A stretch of DNA of 15,719 nt from Clostridia bacterium (GCA_017621955.1 JAGASB010000025.1:1-15719), one strand, 5' to 3'; counted from the first letter of the stretch, positions 7,298 to 13,912 are shown. Notes: generated by a model not told the origin, from the letters alone. A program made the numbers and translations.

Positions 7298-8674
7298 TTA
7301 AACCATATTTTCGGGGTGGAAAACTTCATCGAATTTTTCTGCCGTTAAGAATCCAAGTTCTACGCAAGCCTGCTTTAACGAAACACCGTCTTTATAAGCC
7401 TTCTTTGCCGTCTTTGCCGCATTTTCATAACCGATATACGGATTAAGTGCGGTAACAAGCATCAAAGAGTTATGAAGATTGTGGTCCATCTTTTCACGAT
7501 TTGCCTTTATGCCGACTGCGCAGTTATCGTTAAACGAAACGATTGCTTCTGATAAAAGTCTTGCCGATTGCAAGAAGTTGTATATGCAAACGGGCATAAA
7601 CACGTTGAGTTCAAAGTTGCCTTGCGATGCAGCCATTCCAACAGCAACGTCGTTACCCATTACTTGAACGGCAACCATAGTAACCGCTTCACATTGCGTG
7701 GGATTAACTTTACCAGGCATTATTGACGAACCGGGTTCGTTTTCGGGAATAAATATTTCACCTAAACCGTCACGAGGTCCGCTTGCAAGCCAACGCACGT
7801 CGTTTGCAATCTTCATCATATCCGCAGCAAGTGCCTTGATTGCACCGTGTGCAAACACGATTTCGTCTTTACTTGTAAGGGCGTGGAATTTGTTACCTGC
7901 CGTAACGAATTTTCTGCCCGTAATTTCACTTACCTTTTCAGCAACTAGCGTATCGAAACCCTTAGGCGCATTTAAGCCCGTTCCAACAGCCGTTCCACCA
8001 AGTGCAAGTTCAGCAAGCGGTTTAACTGAAAGTTTTAAAAGTTCAACGTCACGCTCTAAACTCGTTCTCCAACCACTGATTTCTTGACTGAAAGTAATGG
8101 GCGTTGCATCTTGAAGGTGTGTTCTACCACACTTAACAATACCTTCGTGTTCTTTTTCAAGACGAACAAAGGTTGCAATCAACTTTTCAACTGCGGGGAT
8201 AAGTTTATCTTCAATAGCAGAAACTGCTGAAATGTGCATTGCCGTCGGGAAAGTATCGTTTGACGACTGACTCATATTGATATCGTCGTTGGGGTGAAGA
8301 ATTTTTTCACCTGCAATTTCGTTACCCCTATTTGCAATAACTTCGTTTGCGTTCATATTCGACTGAGTACCAGAACCCGTCTGCCATACGACTAACGGGA
8401 AGTGGTCGTTAAGCGCCCCACTTATAACTTCATCACAAGCCTTAGTAATAGCGTCGAGTTTTTTGTCCGTCATCTTTTCGGGACGAAGTGCGTGGTTAGC
8501 AAGCGCCGCTGCTTTTTTAAGCACACCGAACGCACGGGTAATTTCACGGGGCATAATTTCAATGCCAACGCCAATCCTAAAATTTTCAGACGAACGTTGA
8601 GTTTGCGCTGCCCAATAACGGTCTTTTGGGACTTTCATTTCACCCATTGAATCGTGTTCTATACGGTAATCCAT
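7298..8674 (-). CDS. fumC: Class II fumarate hydratase (fumarase C)
   Basis: A 458-residue, iron-free fumarase that interconverts malate and fumarate in the cytoplasm. Superfamily motifs are intact: QTGSGTQSNMN at 98-108, SQSSNDTFPTAMH at 135-147, GRTHLQDATP at 183-192 with the catalytic-type histidine H186, and GSSIMPGKVNP at 315-325 carrying the flexible-loop serine (S316). Length and the C-terminal HPENMV ending fit FumC better than aspartate ammonia-lyase, the closest alternative. It is the first gene of the operon, behind a strong promoter and a leader of about 100 nt; AAAGGAG precedes the ATG by 11 bases. Placing fumarase at the head of an Hdr/Flx/Frd operon implies that its product, fumarate, is the electron acceptor of the downstream complex. 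Confidence 0.95.
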   Translation of the reverse strand: MDYRIEHDSMGEMKVPKDRYWAAQTQRSSENFRIGVGIEIMPREITRAFGVLKKAAALANHALRPEKMTDKKLDAITKACDEVISGALNDHFPLVVWQTGSGTQSNMNANEVIANRGNEIAGEKILHPNDDINMSQSSNDTFPTAMHISAVSAIEDKLIPAVEKLIATFVRLEKEHEGIVKCGRTHLQDATPITFSQEISGWRTSLERDVELLKLSVKPLAELALGGTAVGTGLNAPKGFDTLVAEKVSEITGRKFVTAGNKFHALTSKDEIVFAHGAIKALAADMMKIANDVRWLASGPRDGLGEIFIPENEPGSSIMPGKVNPTQCEAVTMVAVQVMGNDVAVGMAASQGNFELNVFMPVCIYNFLQSARLLSEAIVSFNDNCAVGIKANREKMDHNLHNSLMLVTALNPYIGYENAAKTAKKAYKDGVSLKQACVELGFLTAEKFDEVFHPENMV

Positions 8675-8706
8675 AATCTACTTATCTCCTTTACTTTTTC
8701 GTTATA

Positions 8707-8739
8707 TCGGGTGACAAAGCATATCACTTTCCCACCCGA
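8707..8739 (-). promoter_or_regulatory. Leader RNA hairpin upstream of fumC
   Basis: In the roughly 100-nt untranslated leader of the fumC operon the minus strand can fold a hairpin: TCGGGTG pairs with CACCCGA (7 bp), then a 2x2 internal loop, an inner AAAG/CTTT stem and a 7-nt loop. It ends 32 bases before the ATG and about 14 bases before the Shine-Dalgarno. No U-run follows, so it is not a simple terminator. It could stabilise the long mRNA or be a protein- or ligand-sensing element; no known riboswitch class was recognised. Confidence 0.45.
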
Positions 8740-8780
8740 ACTTAAAAAAGACATTATTTTTCTCATTGTTTTAGGTTTAT

Positions 8781-8809
8781 ATTATAACAAAAAAGTCCTT
8801 TATTGTAAA
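8781..8809 (-). promoter_or_regulatory. Sigma-A-type promoter of the fumC-hdr-flx-frd operon
   Basis: On the minus strand a -35 TTTACA (8809-8804) and a consensus -10 TATAAT (8786-8781) are separated by 17 bases, with a TG one base ahead of the -10 (extended -10). Predicted transcription start is near 8774, giving a leader of about 100 nt before fumC. It is the only strong minus-strand promoter seen upstream of the ten genes. Confidence 0.75.
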
Positions 8810-8860
8810 ATATTTGCCCCCGCTTTTAAACATAAAAAAATATAAAAAAAGCATATTGAC

Positions 8861-8876
8861 ATAACAAAATTGTTAT
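8861..8876. repeat. Inverted repeat, possible operator
   Basis: Perfect 7-2-7 inverted repeat: ATAACAA, AA, TTGTTAT. It overlaps the last base of a TTGACA at 8856-8861 that has no convincing -10 at 16-18 bases. It lies about 50 bases upstream of the fumC -35 and about 85 upstream of the azlC -35, so it could serve either gene. Regulator unknown. Confidence 0.35.
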
Positions 8877-8959
8877 ATTGCTTAGTTTTTAGTGGGCAAA
8901 TTACCAATTCATTCCCATTAAAAGTAGGACAATAAATTTTATTTTTATATTGCGTTTTG

Positions 8960-8988
8960 TTGCAACGCTTGGTTTTTTGTGATAAAAT
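8960..8988 (+). promoter_or_regulatory. Promoter of azlCD
   Basis: A -35 TTGCAA (8960-8965) and -10 TAAAAT (8983-8988) are 17 bases apart, giving a predicted start near 8995 and a very short leader. The -35 is embedded in the palindrome GTTGCAAC (8959-8966), itself inside a GCGTT/AACGC inverted repeat (8952-8968), a natural place for a repressor to bind. Confidence 0.6.
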
Positions 8989-9010
8989 ATGTGCGTTCAG
9001 TAGGTGCGAT

Positions 9011-9727
9011 ATGATTAAAAGTGGCTTAAATTTTAAAAAGGGAATAAAAGACGGTTTGCCCATAGGTTTAGGGTATTTGTCGGTATCTTTTGCGTTCGGT
9101 GTACAAGCAAGTATTGCCGGCGTTCCTTTGCTTATGTCCGTTTTTATATCAATGACAAACCTTACTAGCGCAGGTCAACTTGCAGGGCTATCCATAATAG
9201 CGGCGGTTGGAACTATACTTGAAATGGTGCTTACTCAACTTGTCATAAACGCTAGGTATTTTCTAATGAGTATCACCCTTTCACAAAAACTTGACGGAAG
9301 TTTTACTACGGGACATAGATTGCTTTGTTCAGCATTTGTTACCGATGAAATTTTTGCAATAGCCGCAGCAAAGCCAAAGACGTTTGGCAGAAAATACTTT
9401 TACGGTTTAGTTATCTTGCCATACTTTGGTTGGGCTCTTGGCACACTTTTGGGCGCTGCCGCAGGCGACGTTTTGCCTATAAGCATAACCAATGCACTTG
9501 GAATAGCGCTGTACGCAATGTTTATAGCAATAATCGTTCCCCCTACTATAAAAGTAAGGGGCGTTGCCGTTGCCGTCAGCATTTCAATAGCACTGAGTTG
9601 CACGTTCTATTTCGTGCCGATATTTAGCGTACTATCCGAGGGATTTAGGTACATAATAAGTGCGCTCATCGCATCGGCTGTAACTGCGGCGTTCTTTCCC
9701 GTCAAATCGGCAGAGGAGGACGCATAA
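9011..9727 (+). CDS. azlC: AzlC-family branched-chain amino acid export permease
   Basis: A 238-residue multi-pass membrane protein of the AzlC/YgaZ family, the large subunit of two-component exporters for branched-chain amino acids. The family signature region is clear: GLPIGLGYLSVSFAFGVQA near the N-terminus, then SAGQLAG, INARYFLMSI and LPYFGWALGT. Hydrophobic segments cover most of the chain. I start at the ATG at 9011, behind a short AGGTG, because the upstream in-frame TTG lies before the predicted transcription start. The gene ends directly at the azlD start codon. Substrate specificity cannot be told from sequence alone. Confidence 0.9.
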   Translation: MIKSGLNFKKGIKDGLPIGLGYLSVSFAFGVQASIAGVPLLMSVFISMTNLTSAGQLAGLSIIAAVGTILEMVLTQLVINARYFLMSITLSQKLDGSFTTGHRLLCSAFVTDEIFAIAAAKPKTFGRKYFYGLVILPYFGWALGTLLGAAAGDVLPISITNALGIALYAMFIAIIVPPTIKVRGVAVAVSISIALSCTFYFVPIFSVLSEGFRYIISALIASAVTAAFFPVKSAEEDA

Positions 9728-10039
9728 ATGGACTTAACAGTTATGGCACTTATGATAATCGTTATGGCGGGCGTTACCTACCTTATCCGAATGATACCTT
9801 TTGTATTCTTTCGCAAAAAAATTAAGTCACGTTACGTTCTAAGCTTGCTTTATTACGTTCCGTACGCAGTATTATCAGCAATGACCTTTCCGTATATTTT
9901 TTATCAAACGGGTAACGTTTTAACTGCAATAATCGGAACAGCAGTTGCTCTTATTGCGTCCGTTTGCAAACGCTCACTTTTAACCGTTGCGATTTTATCC
10001 TGTCTATCAGTATTTATTTTCGGTTTTATTTTAGTATAA
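9728..10039 (+). CDS. azlD: AzlD-family small subunit of branched-chain amino acid exporter
   Basis: A 103-residue protein with about four hydrophobic segments and the family signature TYLIRMIPFVFFRKK near residues 17-31 and YYVPYAVLSAMTFP in the middle. AzlD proteins pair with AzlC; the gene begins on the base after the azlC stop, and its Shine-Dalgarno GGAGG lies inside the end of azlC, so the two are translationally coupled. A two-way terminator follows. Confidence 0.9.
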   Translation: MDLTVMALMIIVMAGVTYLIRMIPFVFFRKKIKSRYVLSLLYYVPYAVLSAMTFPYIFYQTGNVLTAIIGTAVALIASVCKRSLLTVAILSCLSVFIFGFILV

Positions 10040-10056
10040 TTTCACAAAAAACATAA

Positions 10057-10085
10057 AACGGATGCGTTTTTTACACGCACCCGTT
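10057..10085. terminator. Bidirectional Rho-independent terminator between azlD and the HAD gene
   Basis: A 10-bp stem (10057-10066 with 10076-10085) encloses a 9-nt loop. On the plus strand one A-C mismatch interrupts it and TTCGTTTTTTT follows; on the minus strand the same position becomes a U-G wobble, and a U-rich TTTTATGTTTTTT tract follows. It lies between two convergent genes and can end both. Confidence 0.8.
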
Positions 10086-10092
10086 CGTTTTT

Positions 10093-10737
10093 TTATTTTA
10101 TCAAAGACAATAATTCGCTAGGCGTTTTAGCAAATTTTTTTGCCCCAACGTTTTGTAGTTGCTCTTTACTTCTATTCCCCCAAAGCACCGCCACGGGAAC
10201 AGCCCCTGCGTTTATGGCAGTTAATACGTCCGTTTCCCCGTCCCCAACAACGTAAGCGTTTTCGGGCGTTACGCCGTATTCTGAAATAATATTTAAAACT
10301 TCTTTTGGTGACGGTTTACATCTATCAGTTCCACCAACTGCGGATATTTTGTCAAAGTTTAATTGGGTTAGGTATTTGGGAATAAACGGCAAAAGTTCTT
10401 CTTCGGTTTTATTAGTAAATGCACACACTATATACCCACGGGATTTTAAACTATTAATAGCATCTTTCATACCATCAAAAACTTTTGTTTTTTCAGTGCC
10501 CTTAACTTTAACTATATCCGTATAATAATCCCAAATTTCACTTGCCTTTTCATCGTTAACTTGCCCTAAAACAGAACGCACTAATGAAGTGCTAGCAAGT
10601 CCTACCGCTTTACTGACAACTTCATACGGATAAGACTTATACCCAAAATGTAAAAACGCTTGATTTAAGCAATCTGCAATATCTTCAAGCGTGTCAAGCA
10701 CCGTTCCGTCCAAATCAAAGAAAATTACCTTTTTCAT
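10093..10737 (-). CDS. HAD-superfamily phosphatase, phosphoglycolate phosphatase-like
   Basis: A 214-residue soluble phosphatase. The four HAD motifs are present: I, FFDLDGT with nucleophile D8 and acid D10; II, FTNK around 107-110; III, K141 in CKPSP; IV, GDGETD at 165-170 with D166 and D170. A helical cap between residues 15 and 80 marks subfamily I, as in Gph and PGMB. Phosphoglycolate is the family default; the real substrate could be another small phosphoester. The gene has its own promoter upstream, and its 3' end lies beside the shared terminator, so it is probably monocistronic. The Shine-Dalgarno is weak. Confidence 0.85.
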   Translation of the reverse strand: MKKVIFFDLDGTVLDTLEDIADCLNQAFLHFGYKSYPYEVVSKAVGLASTSLVRSVLGQVNDEKASEIWDYYTDIVKVKGTEKTKVFDGMKDAINSLKSRGYIVCAFTNKTEEELLPFIPKYLTQLNFDKISAVGGTDRCKPSPKEVLNIISEYGVTPENAYVVGDGETDVLTAINAGAVPVAVLWGNRSKEQLQNVGAKKFAKTPSELLSLIK

Positions 10738-10765
10738 CTAACCGTACCAACTATAATTTTTATTT

Positions 10766-10794
10766 ATTATATCACATCAATCAAACAAACACAA
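10766..10794 (-). promoter_or_regulatory. Promoter of the HAD phosphatase gene
   Basis: On the minus strand a perfect -10 TATAAT (10771-10766) is preceded by TG at the extended -10 position. The -35 at 17 bases is poor (TTGTGT, 10794-10789), consistent with an extended -10 promoter. The spacer contains one copy of the TTTGATTGAT 10-mer also found in the glpA-like promoter. Confidence 0.55.
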
Positions 10795-10817
10795 ACGAAA
10801 ACGTTTAATCAATCAAA
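10776..10817. repeat. Two copies of the 10-mer ATCAATCAAA
   Basis: Exact copies at 10776-10785 and 10808-10817 lie 32 bases apart, about three helical turns. The first sits in the spacer of the HAD promoter; the second overlaps the stop codon of the DUF1667 gene. A third exact copy is at 13884-13893 in the spacer of the glpA-like promoter, in the same orientation relative to transcription. Possible operator; regulator not identified. Confidence 0.35.
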
Positions 10818-11159
10818 AACGTTGCCCGCAACTACTAAATTTACGCCCTCTGCAAAATCCTTGCAAACAACGTCGCCTATTTTTACAAAATCAGCACAAA
10901 TTACCGTGTTAAGTTTTTCCATAAGAGTAAACAACTCTACTTTTTTTACAGGTGCGTCGGTTTTTACAGGTACAAGTTTTCCCCCTACGCTTTTTACGGT
11001 AGACGTAAGTATCCTTTTAGGACAAACCACTTCATTTTGTGCATAAATTTTTCCACGAGGACAAGTGTTTCCTGAAACTGAAATTACCTTTCCATCTTCT
11101 ATCAAAACTTTAATTTCGCAACCCATAGGGCACTCTGTACAAACGACTTCTTTAACCAT
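10809..11159 (-). CDS. DUF1667 CxxC protein associated with glycerol-3-phosphate dehydrogenase
   Basis: A 116-residue protein of the DUF1667 family, which in Firmicutes follows two flavoprotein genes and is thought to be a small redox subunit. The N-terminus carries a CxxCxxxC group (C7, C10, C14) and a later C33 in CPRG, a spacing like the 4Fe-4S site at the start of molybdopterin oxidoreductases; C46 is a further cysteine. The start overlaps the end of the preceding flavoprotein gene by eight bases and has GGAGG six bases before the ATG. It is the last gene of the operon. Biochemical role is not established; an electron-transfer link between the two flavoproteins is the simplest guess. Confidence 0.85.
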   Translation of the reverse strand: MVKEVVCTECPMGCEIKVLIEDGKVISVSGNTCPRGKIYAQNEVVCPKRILTSTVKSVGGKLVPVKTDAPVKKVELFTLMEKLNTVICADFVKIGDVVCKDFAEGVNLVVAGNVFD

Positions 11160-12405
11160 TATTTACCTCCAAAGACACGGTTACGTCACCTTTAAGCGCC
11201 TTGACCTTTTGTTGCGACAATGTAATCGTTTCCATTTCCCCAGGAAGAGCAATTTTCTTTTTCTTTACGGCTATATTTTCTCCCTCACAATTCACTTTTA
11301 TCGTGCAATTTTTAAACACGTTTTTAACCCTAAAAAACAGCTTAACGTCACCTTTACAATTCCTATTTATTTTTTGCGGAAGAACATAACTTACGTTATC
11401 ACCACAACTGCAATTTACAGCGTCACGCAAAGCACTTCCGTTCTTAGCGTATTCCGCCGCCGAAACGCCCGCAATTTCTGCTTCTTCTGAAACGAAATCA
11501 ACCAAATCGTGAACGTGCAAAACGTTACCGCACGCAAATATTCCGTCAACCGAAGTTTCACGATTTTCATACACGGTTGCACCTTTTGTGTTTGGATAAA
11601 TATCTATACCCGCGCTCTTTGTAAGTTCGTTTTCGGGAATAAGTCCAACAGAAAAGAGCACCGTATCACAAGAAAAATGTTTTTCCGTACCTTTAATTAC
11701 TTTTTTGTTTTGGTCAACTTGTGAAATAACAACACCCGTAACCCTATCTTTGCCTTCAATTTTGGTTATAGTATGGCTTAGGTATAAGGGAATATTAAAA
11801 TCGTCAAGACACTGAACGATGTTCCTTTTTAATCCGCTTGAATAGGGCATAAGTTCACAAACAGCGTGCACCTTTGCCCCCTCTAACGTCATACGCCTTG
11901 CCATTATAAGACCTATATCGCCAGAACCTAAAATAACGATTTTTTTTCCAGGCATATACCCCTTAATATTGACGTATTTTTGAGCCGTTCCTGCTGAATA
12001 TAGTCCAGCAGGTCTAGTACCTGCAACGTTGAGAGCGCCCTTACTCCTTTCCCTACACCCCATAGCAAGAATTAAGGCTTTTGCCTTTAACGTAAAAACG
12101 CCCCGTTCTTCATTGATTGCAGTAATCGTTTTATCTTTACCTATTGAAAGCACGGTAGTATTAGTAAACACTGTTATATCACGAGTTTTAACTTCATCAA
12201 TAAATCTTGCCGCATATTCAGGTCCTGAAAGACTTTCTTTAAATCTTGTAAGACCGAAACCATTGTGTATACATTGATTAAGTATCCCACCAAGAACTTT
12301 TTCACGCTCTACAATAAGCACGCTTGCACCACTGTCATAAGCCTTGATTGCCGCAGCAAGTCCGGCAGGACCACCACCGATAATTATAACGTCAAATTGA
12401 TTCAT
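11152..12405 (-). CDS. FAD-dependent pyridine nucleotide-disulfide-type oxidoreductase, GlpA-partner
   Basis: A 417-residue flavoprotein. It has an N-terminal FAD motif GGGPAGLAAA at 10-19, a conserved CIHNGFG at 45-51, an MGCRERSKG segment near 115-123, a second nucleotide motif GSGDIG at 160-165, and an ATG-type FAD loop near VDGIFACGNVLH. The last 80 or so residues form a small lysine-rich domain. Such proteins sit between the GlpA-like and DUF1667 genes in many Firmicutes and are annotated as NAD(FAD)-dependent dehydrogenase or glycerol-3-phosphate dehydrogenase subunit. It probably moves electrons from the GlpA-like subunit to a carrier. Its ATG overlaps the previous stop (ATGA), and GGGGAGA precedes it. 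The physiological acceptor cannot be read from the sequence. Confidence 0.85.
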   Translation of the reverse strand: MNQFDVIIIGGGPAGLAAAIKAYDSGASVLIVEREKVLGGILNQCIHNGFGLTRFKESLSGPEYAARFIDEVKTRDITVFTNTTVLSIGKDKTITAINEERGVFTLKAKALILAMGCRERSKGALNVAGTRPAGLYSAGTAQKYVNIKGYMPGKKIVILGSGDIGLIMARRMTLEGAKVHAVCELMPYSSGLKRNIVQCLDDFNIPLYLSHTITKIEGKDRVTGVVISQVDQNKKVIKGTEKHFSCDTVLFSVGLIPENELTKSAGIDIYPNTKGATVYENRETSVDGIFACGNVLHVHDLVDFVSEEAEIAGVSAAEYAKNGSALRDAVNCSCGDNVSYVLPQKINRNCKGDVKLFFRVKNVFKNCTIKVNCEGENIAVKKKKIALPGEMETITLSQQKVKALKGDVTVSLEVNNG

Positions 12406-13832
12406 TTGGTTCTCCCCGTAAGTAAATATGATTTTTTTCCACTCTTAGTAACTTTTTCAAGCGGAATATTAAGTTCCCGTGCTATAATTTCAGCAATTTG
12501 TGGCTGACAAAAACCACCTTGACATCTGCCCATACCAGACCTTGTTCTACGCTTTATAGCATCAATGGTATTAGCCTTTGGGTTGGTGCGAATAGCACGC
12601 ACTATTTCGCCTTCGGTTATCTGTTCGCAACGGCAAATTATTCTACCGTATGCTTTATTTTGTTTAATTACTTGATTTTTTTGTTCAATCGACATCTTTT
12701 CAAAAAAGTTGTCAGGTTTTCTAATAGGATTAAAATCTTTCTTTTTTTCAAGCGTAATTCTTTTAGAAACAAGTTCTTCCACCACAAACTTTGCTATCGC
12801 TGGCGATGCGGTAAGACCAGGTGACTCAATGCCTGCACAGTTTATAAGTCCGTTTGCCACCTTGCTAAACTCCAAAATAAAATCGTGCCTATCACAGAAT
12901 GCACGCGTCCCTGCAAAAGACGTAATAGTGTTGAAAAACGGCACGTTTTTACACATTGACATTGCCTTTTCACTTACTTCGTTAAGTCCTTCGGGACTTG
13001 TTTCAGTATTGCCGTCGTCAACCACCTCAGCAGTCGGTCCTAATAAAATATTTTGGTCAACAGTAGGTGTAACTAGTATACCTTTGCCCTTTTCAGTGGG
13101 TGTAAAAAACAAAGTGTGATTAACAAACCCACGGCTTTCTTTATCAAGAAGAATATATTCACCCTTTCTGCCTTTAATAGTAAACGAATAGTCGCCGAAC
13201 AAATTTGCCACTTTTTCACTGCCTATTCCTGCGCAGTTGATAACAATTTTTGCGCTGACAACCTTTCCGTCGTCGCTAAAAAGTTTATATCCGTTATCTA
13301 AAACTTCAACTTTAATAAGATTGAATTCACTCATTAGTTGTGCGCCGTTATCCATAGCGTTGCCTATTGACGCAATGGTCAATTTATACGGACATACAAT
13401 ACCACCCGTAGGTGCGTAAAGCGCCCCCAACGCATTTTCTGAAATATTGACTTCTTTTTCAATTAGTTGTTCTTTATCTAAAATTTCAAGTCCAGGAACG
13501 CCGTTTTGTTCACCACGAACTTTAAGCGCTTCAAGCGTTTTTAATTGTTCAGTAGAAAAAGCAACCACAAGTGAACCGTTGTTTTTATACTCAACACCAA
13601 GTTCGTTTGCAACTTTTTCCATCATCTTGTTTCCAAGCAAGTTAAATTTTGCCTTTAACGAACCCACGGGCGCATCAAATCCAGCGTGAACTATCCCACT
13701 GTTCGCCCTACTTTGTCCCATCGCAACGTCACTTTCTTTCTCAAGCATACAAACGTGCAAATTATAGCGTGAAAGTTCACGCAAAATAAGTCCGCCTACT
13801 ACTCCACCGCCAACGACACAAACGTCAAACAT
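12402..13832 (-). CDS. GlpA-like FAD-dependent dehydrogenase with C-terminal BFD-type 2Fe-2S domain
   Basis: A 476-residue protein of the DAO/GlpA family: the FAD motif VVGGGVVG is at 6-13, SRANSGIVHAGFD around 41-53, the substrate-domain arginine region FAGTRAFCDR in the middle, and a C-terminal BFD-like site with C400, C402, C437 and C442 (CRC and CQGGFC). This combination is typical of the anaerobic glycerol-3-phosphate dehydrogenase GlpA, which makes dihydroxyacetone phosphate, though L-2-hydroxyglutarate or another 2-hydroxyacid is possible. No membrane segment is present. It leads the three-gene operon from a promoter overlapping that of the divergent DeoR gene; the Shine-Dalgarno is only AAAAGG. 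No glycerol kinase or facilitator gene is in the window, so a GlpA assignment lacks local support. Confidence 0.82.
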   Translation of the reverse strand: MFDVCVVGGGVVGGLILRELSRYNLHVCMLEKESDVAMGQSRANSGIVHAGFDAPVGSLKAKFNLLGNKMMEKVANELGVEYKNNGSLVVAFSTEQLKTLEALKVRGEQNGVPGLEILDKEQLIEKEVNISENALGALYAPTGGIVCPYKLTIASIGNAMDNGAQLMSEFNLIKVEVLDNGYKLFSDDGKVVSAKIVINCAGIGSEKVANLFGDYSFTIKGRKGEYILLDKESRGFVNHTLFFTPTEKGKGILVTPTVDQNILLGPTAEVVDDGNTETSPEGLNEVSEKAMSMCKNVPFFNTITSFAGTRAFCDRHDFILEFSKVANGLINCAGIESPGLTASPAIAKFVVEELVSKRITLEKKKDFNPIRKPDNFFEKMSIEQKNQVIKQNKAYGRIICRCEQITEGEIVRAIRTNPKANTIDAIKRRTRSGMGRCQGGFCQPQIAEIIARELNIPLEKVTKSGKKSYLLTGRTK

Positions 13833-13852
13833 AAAAAATACCTTTTAATCCC

Positions 13853-13880
13853 TTGACAAATCATTTTTTTATATTATAAT
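13853..13880 (+). promoter_or_regulatory. Promoter of the DeoR-family regulator gene
   Basis: Consensus -35 TTGACA (13853-13858) and consensus -10 TATAAT (13875-13880) are 16 bases apart. Predicted start near 13887 leaves a leader of about 100 nt. Its -10 shares base pairs with the minus-strand -10, so RNA polymerase can occupy only one of the two promoters at a time. Confidence 0.72.
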
Positions 13881-13901
13881 ATAATCAATCAAACTAAGCA
13901 A
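13873..13901 (-). promoter_or_regulatory. Promoter of the glpA-like operon
   Basis: On the minus strand -35 TTGCTT (13901-13896) and -10 TATAAT (13878-13873) are 17 bases apart. The -10 lies inside the perfect palindrome ATATTATAATAT (13871-13882), which also supplies the plus-strand -10. The spacer contains TTTGATTGAT (13893-13884). Predicted start is near 13866, about 35 bases before the ATG. Confidence 0.65.
13884..13893. repeat. Third copy of the 10-mer ATCAATCAAA
   Basis: Identical to the copies at 10776 and 10808. Relative to the minus-strand promoter it occupies the spacer, five bases from the -10; at the HAD promoter the distance is four. A related TTTGATTAAAAT in inverted orientation lies near 13945-13956 in the deoR leader. 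Confidence 0.35.
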
Positions 13902-13912
13902 AATTTTATTGC

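Larger units (their letters stand above)
8675..9010. other. Divergent intergenic region between fumC and azlC
   Basis: This 336-base, very AT-rich gap has no gene that I would support. From left to right it holds the fumC Shine-Dalgarno and leader hairpin (8707-8739), the fumC promoter (8781-8809), an A-rich stretch (8823-8850), an unpaired TTGACA (8856-8861) running into a 7-2-7 inverted repeat (8861-8876), an unassigned segment (8880-8945), and the azlC promoter (8960-8988). Open frames across it lack a Shine-Dalgarno and have low-complexity products. Confidence 0.7.

Noticed and set aside
7298..8674. Aspartate ammonia-lyase as alternative for the fumarase gene
   Set aside because: The overall match, the SGPRDGLGEI segment and the C-terminal ending fit FumC better, and the neighbouring fumarate reductase-like genes agree with fumarase.
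8774..8795. Possible Rex (NADH/NAD+ sensor) site, TTGTTATAATATAAAC on the minus strand over the fumC -10
   Set aside because: Only the left half fits TTGTTAA-N4-TTAACAA; the right half lacks the AACAA end. The 8861-8876 repeat has the half-sites in the opposite orientation. Too weak to call, although redox control would make sense.
8800..9063. Minus-strand open frame of 87 codons across the fumC-azlC gap
   Set aside because: It overlaps the azlC start and both promoters, has no Shine-Dalgarno and encodes a low-complexity peptide. A plus-strand 63-codon frame at 8654-8845 fails for the same reasons.
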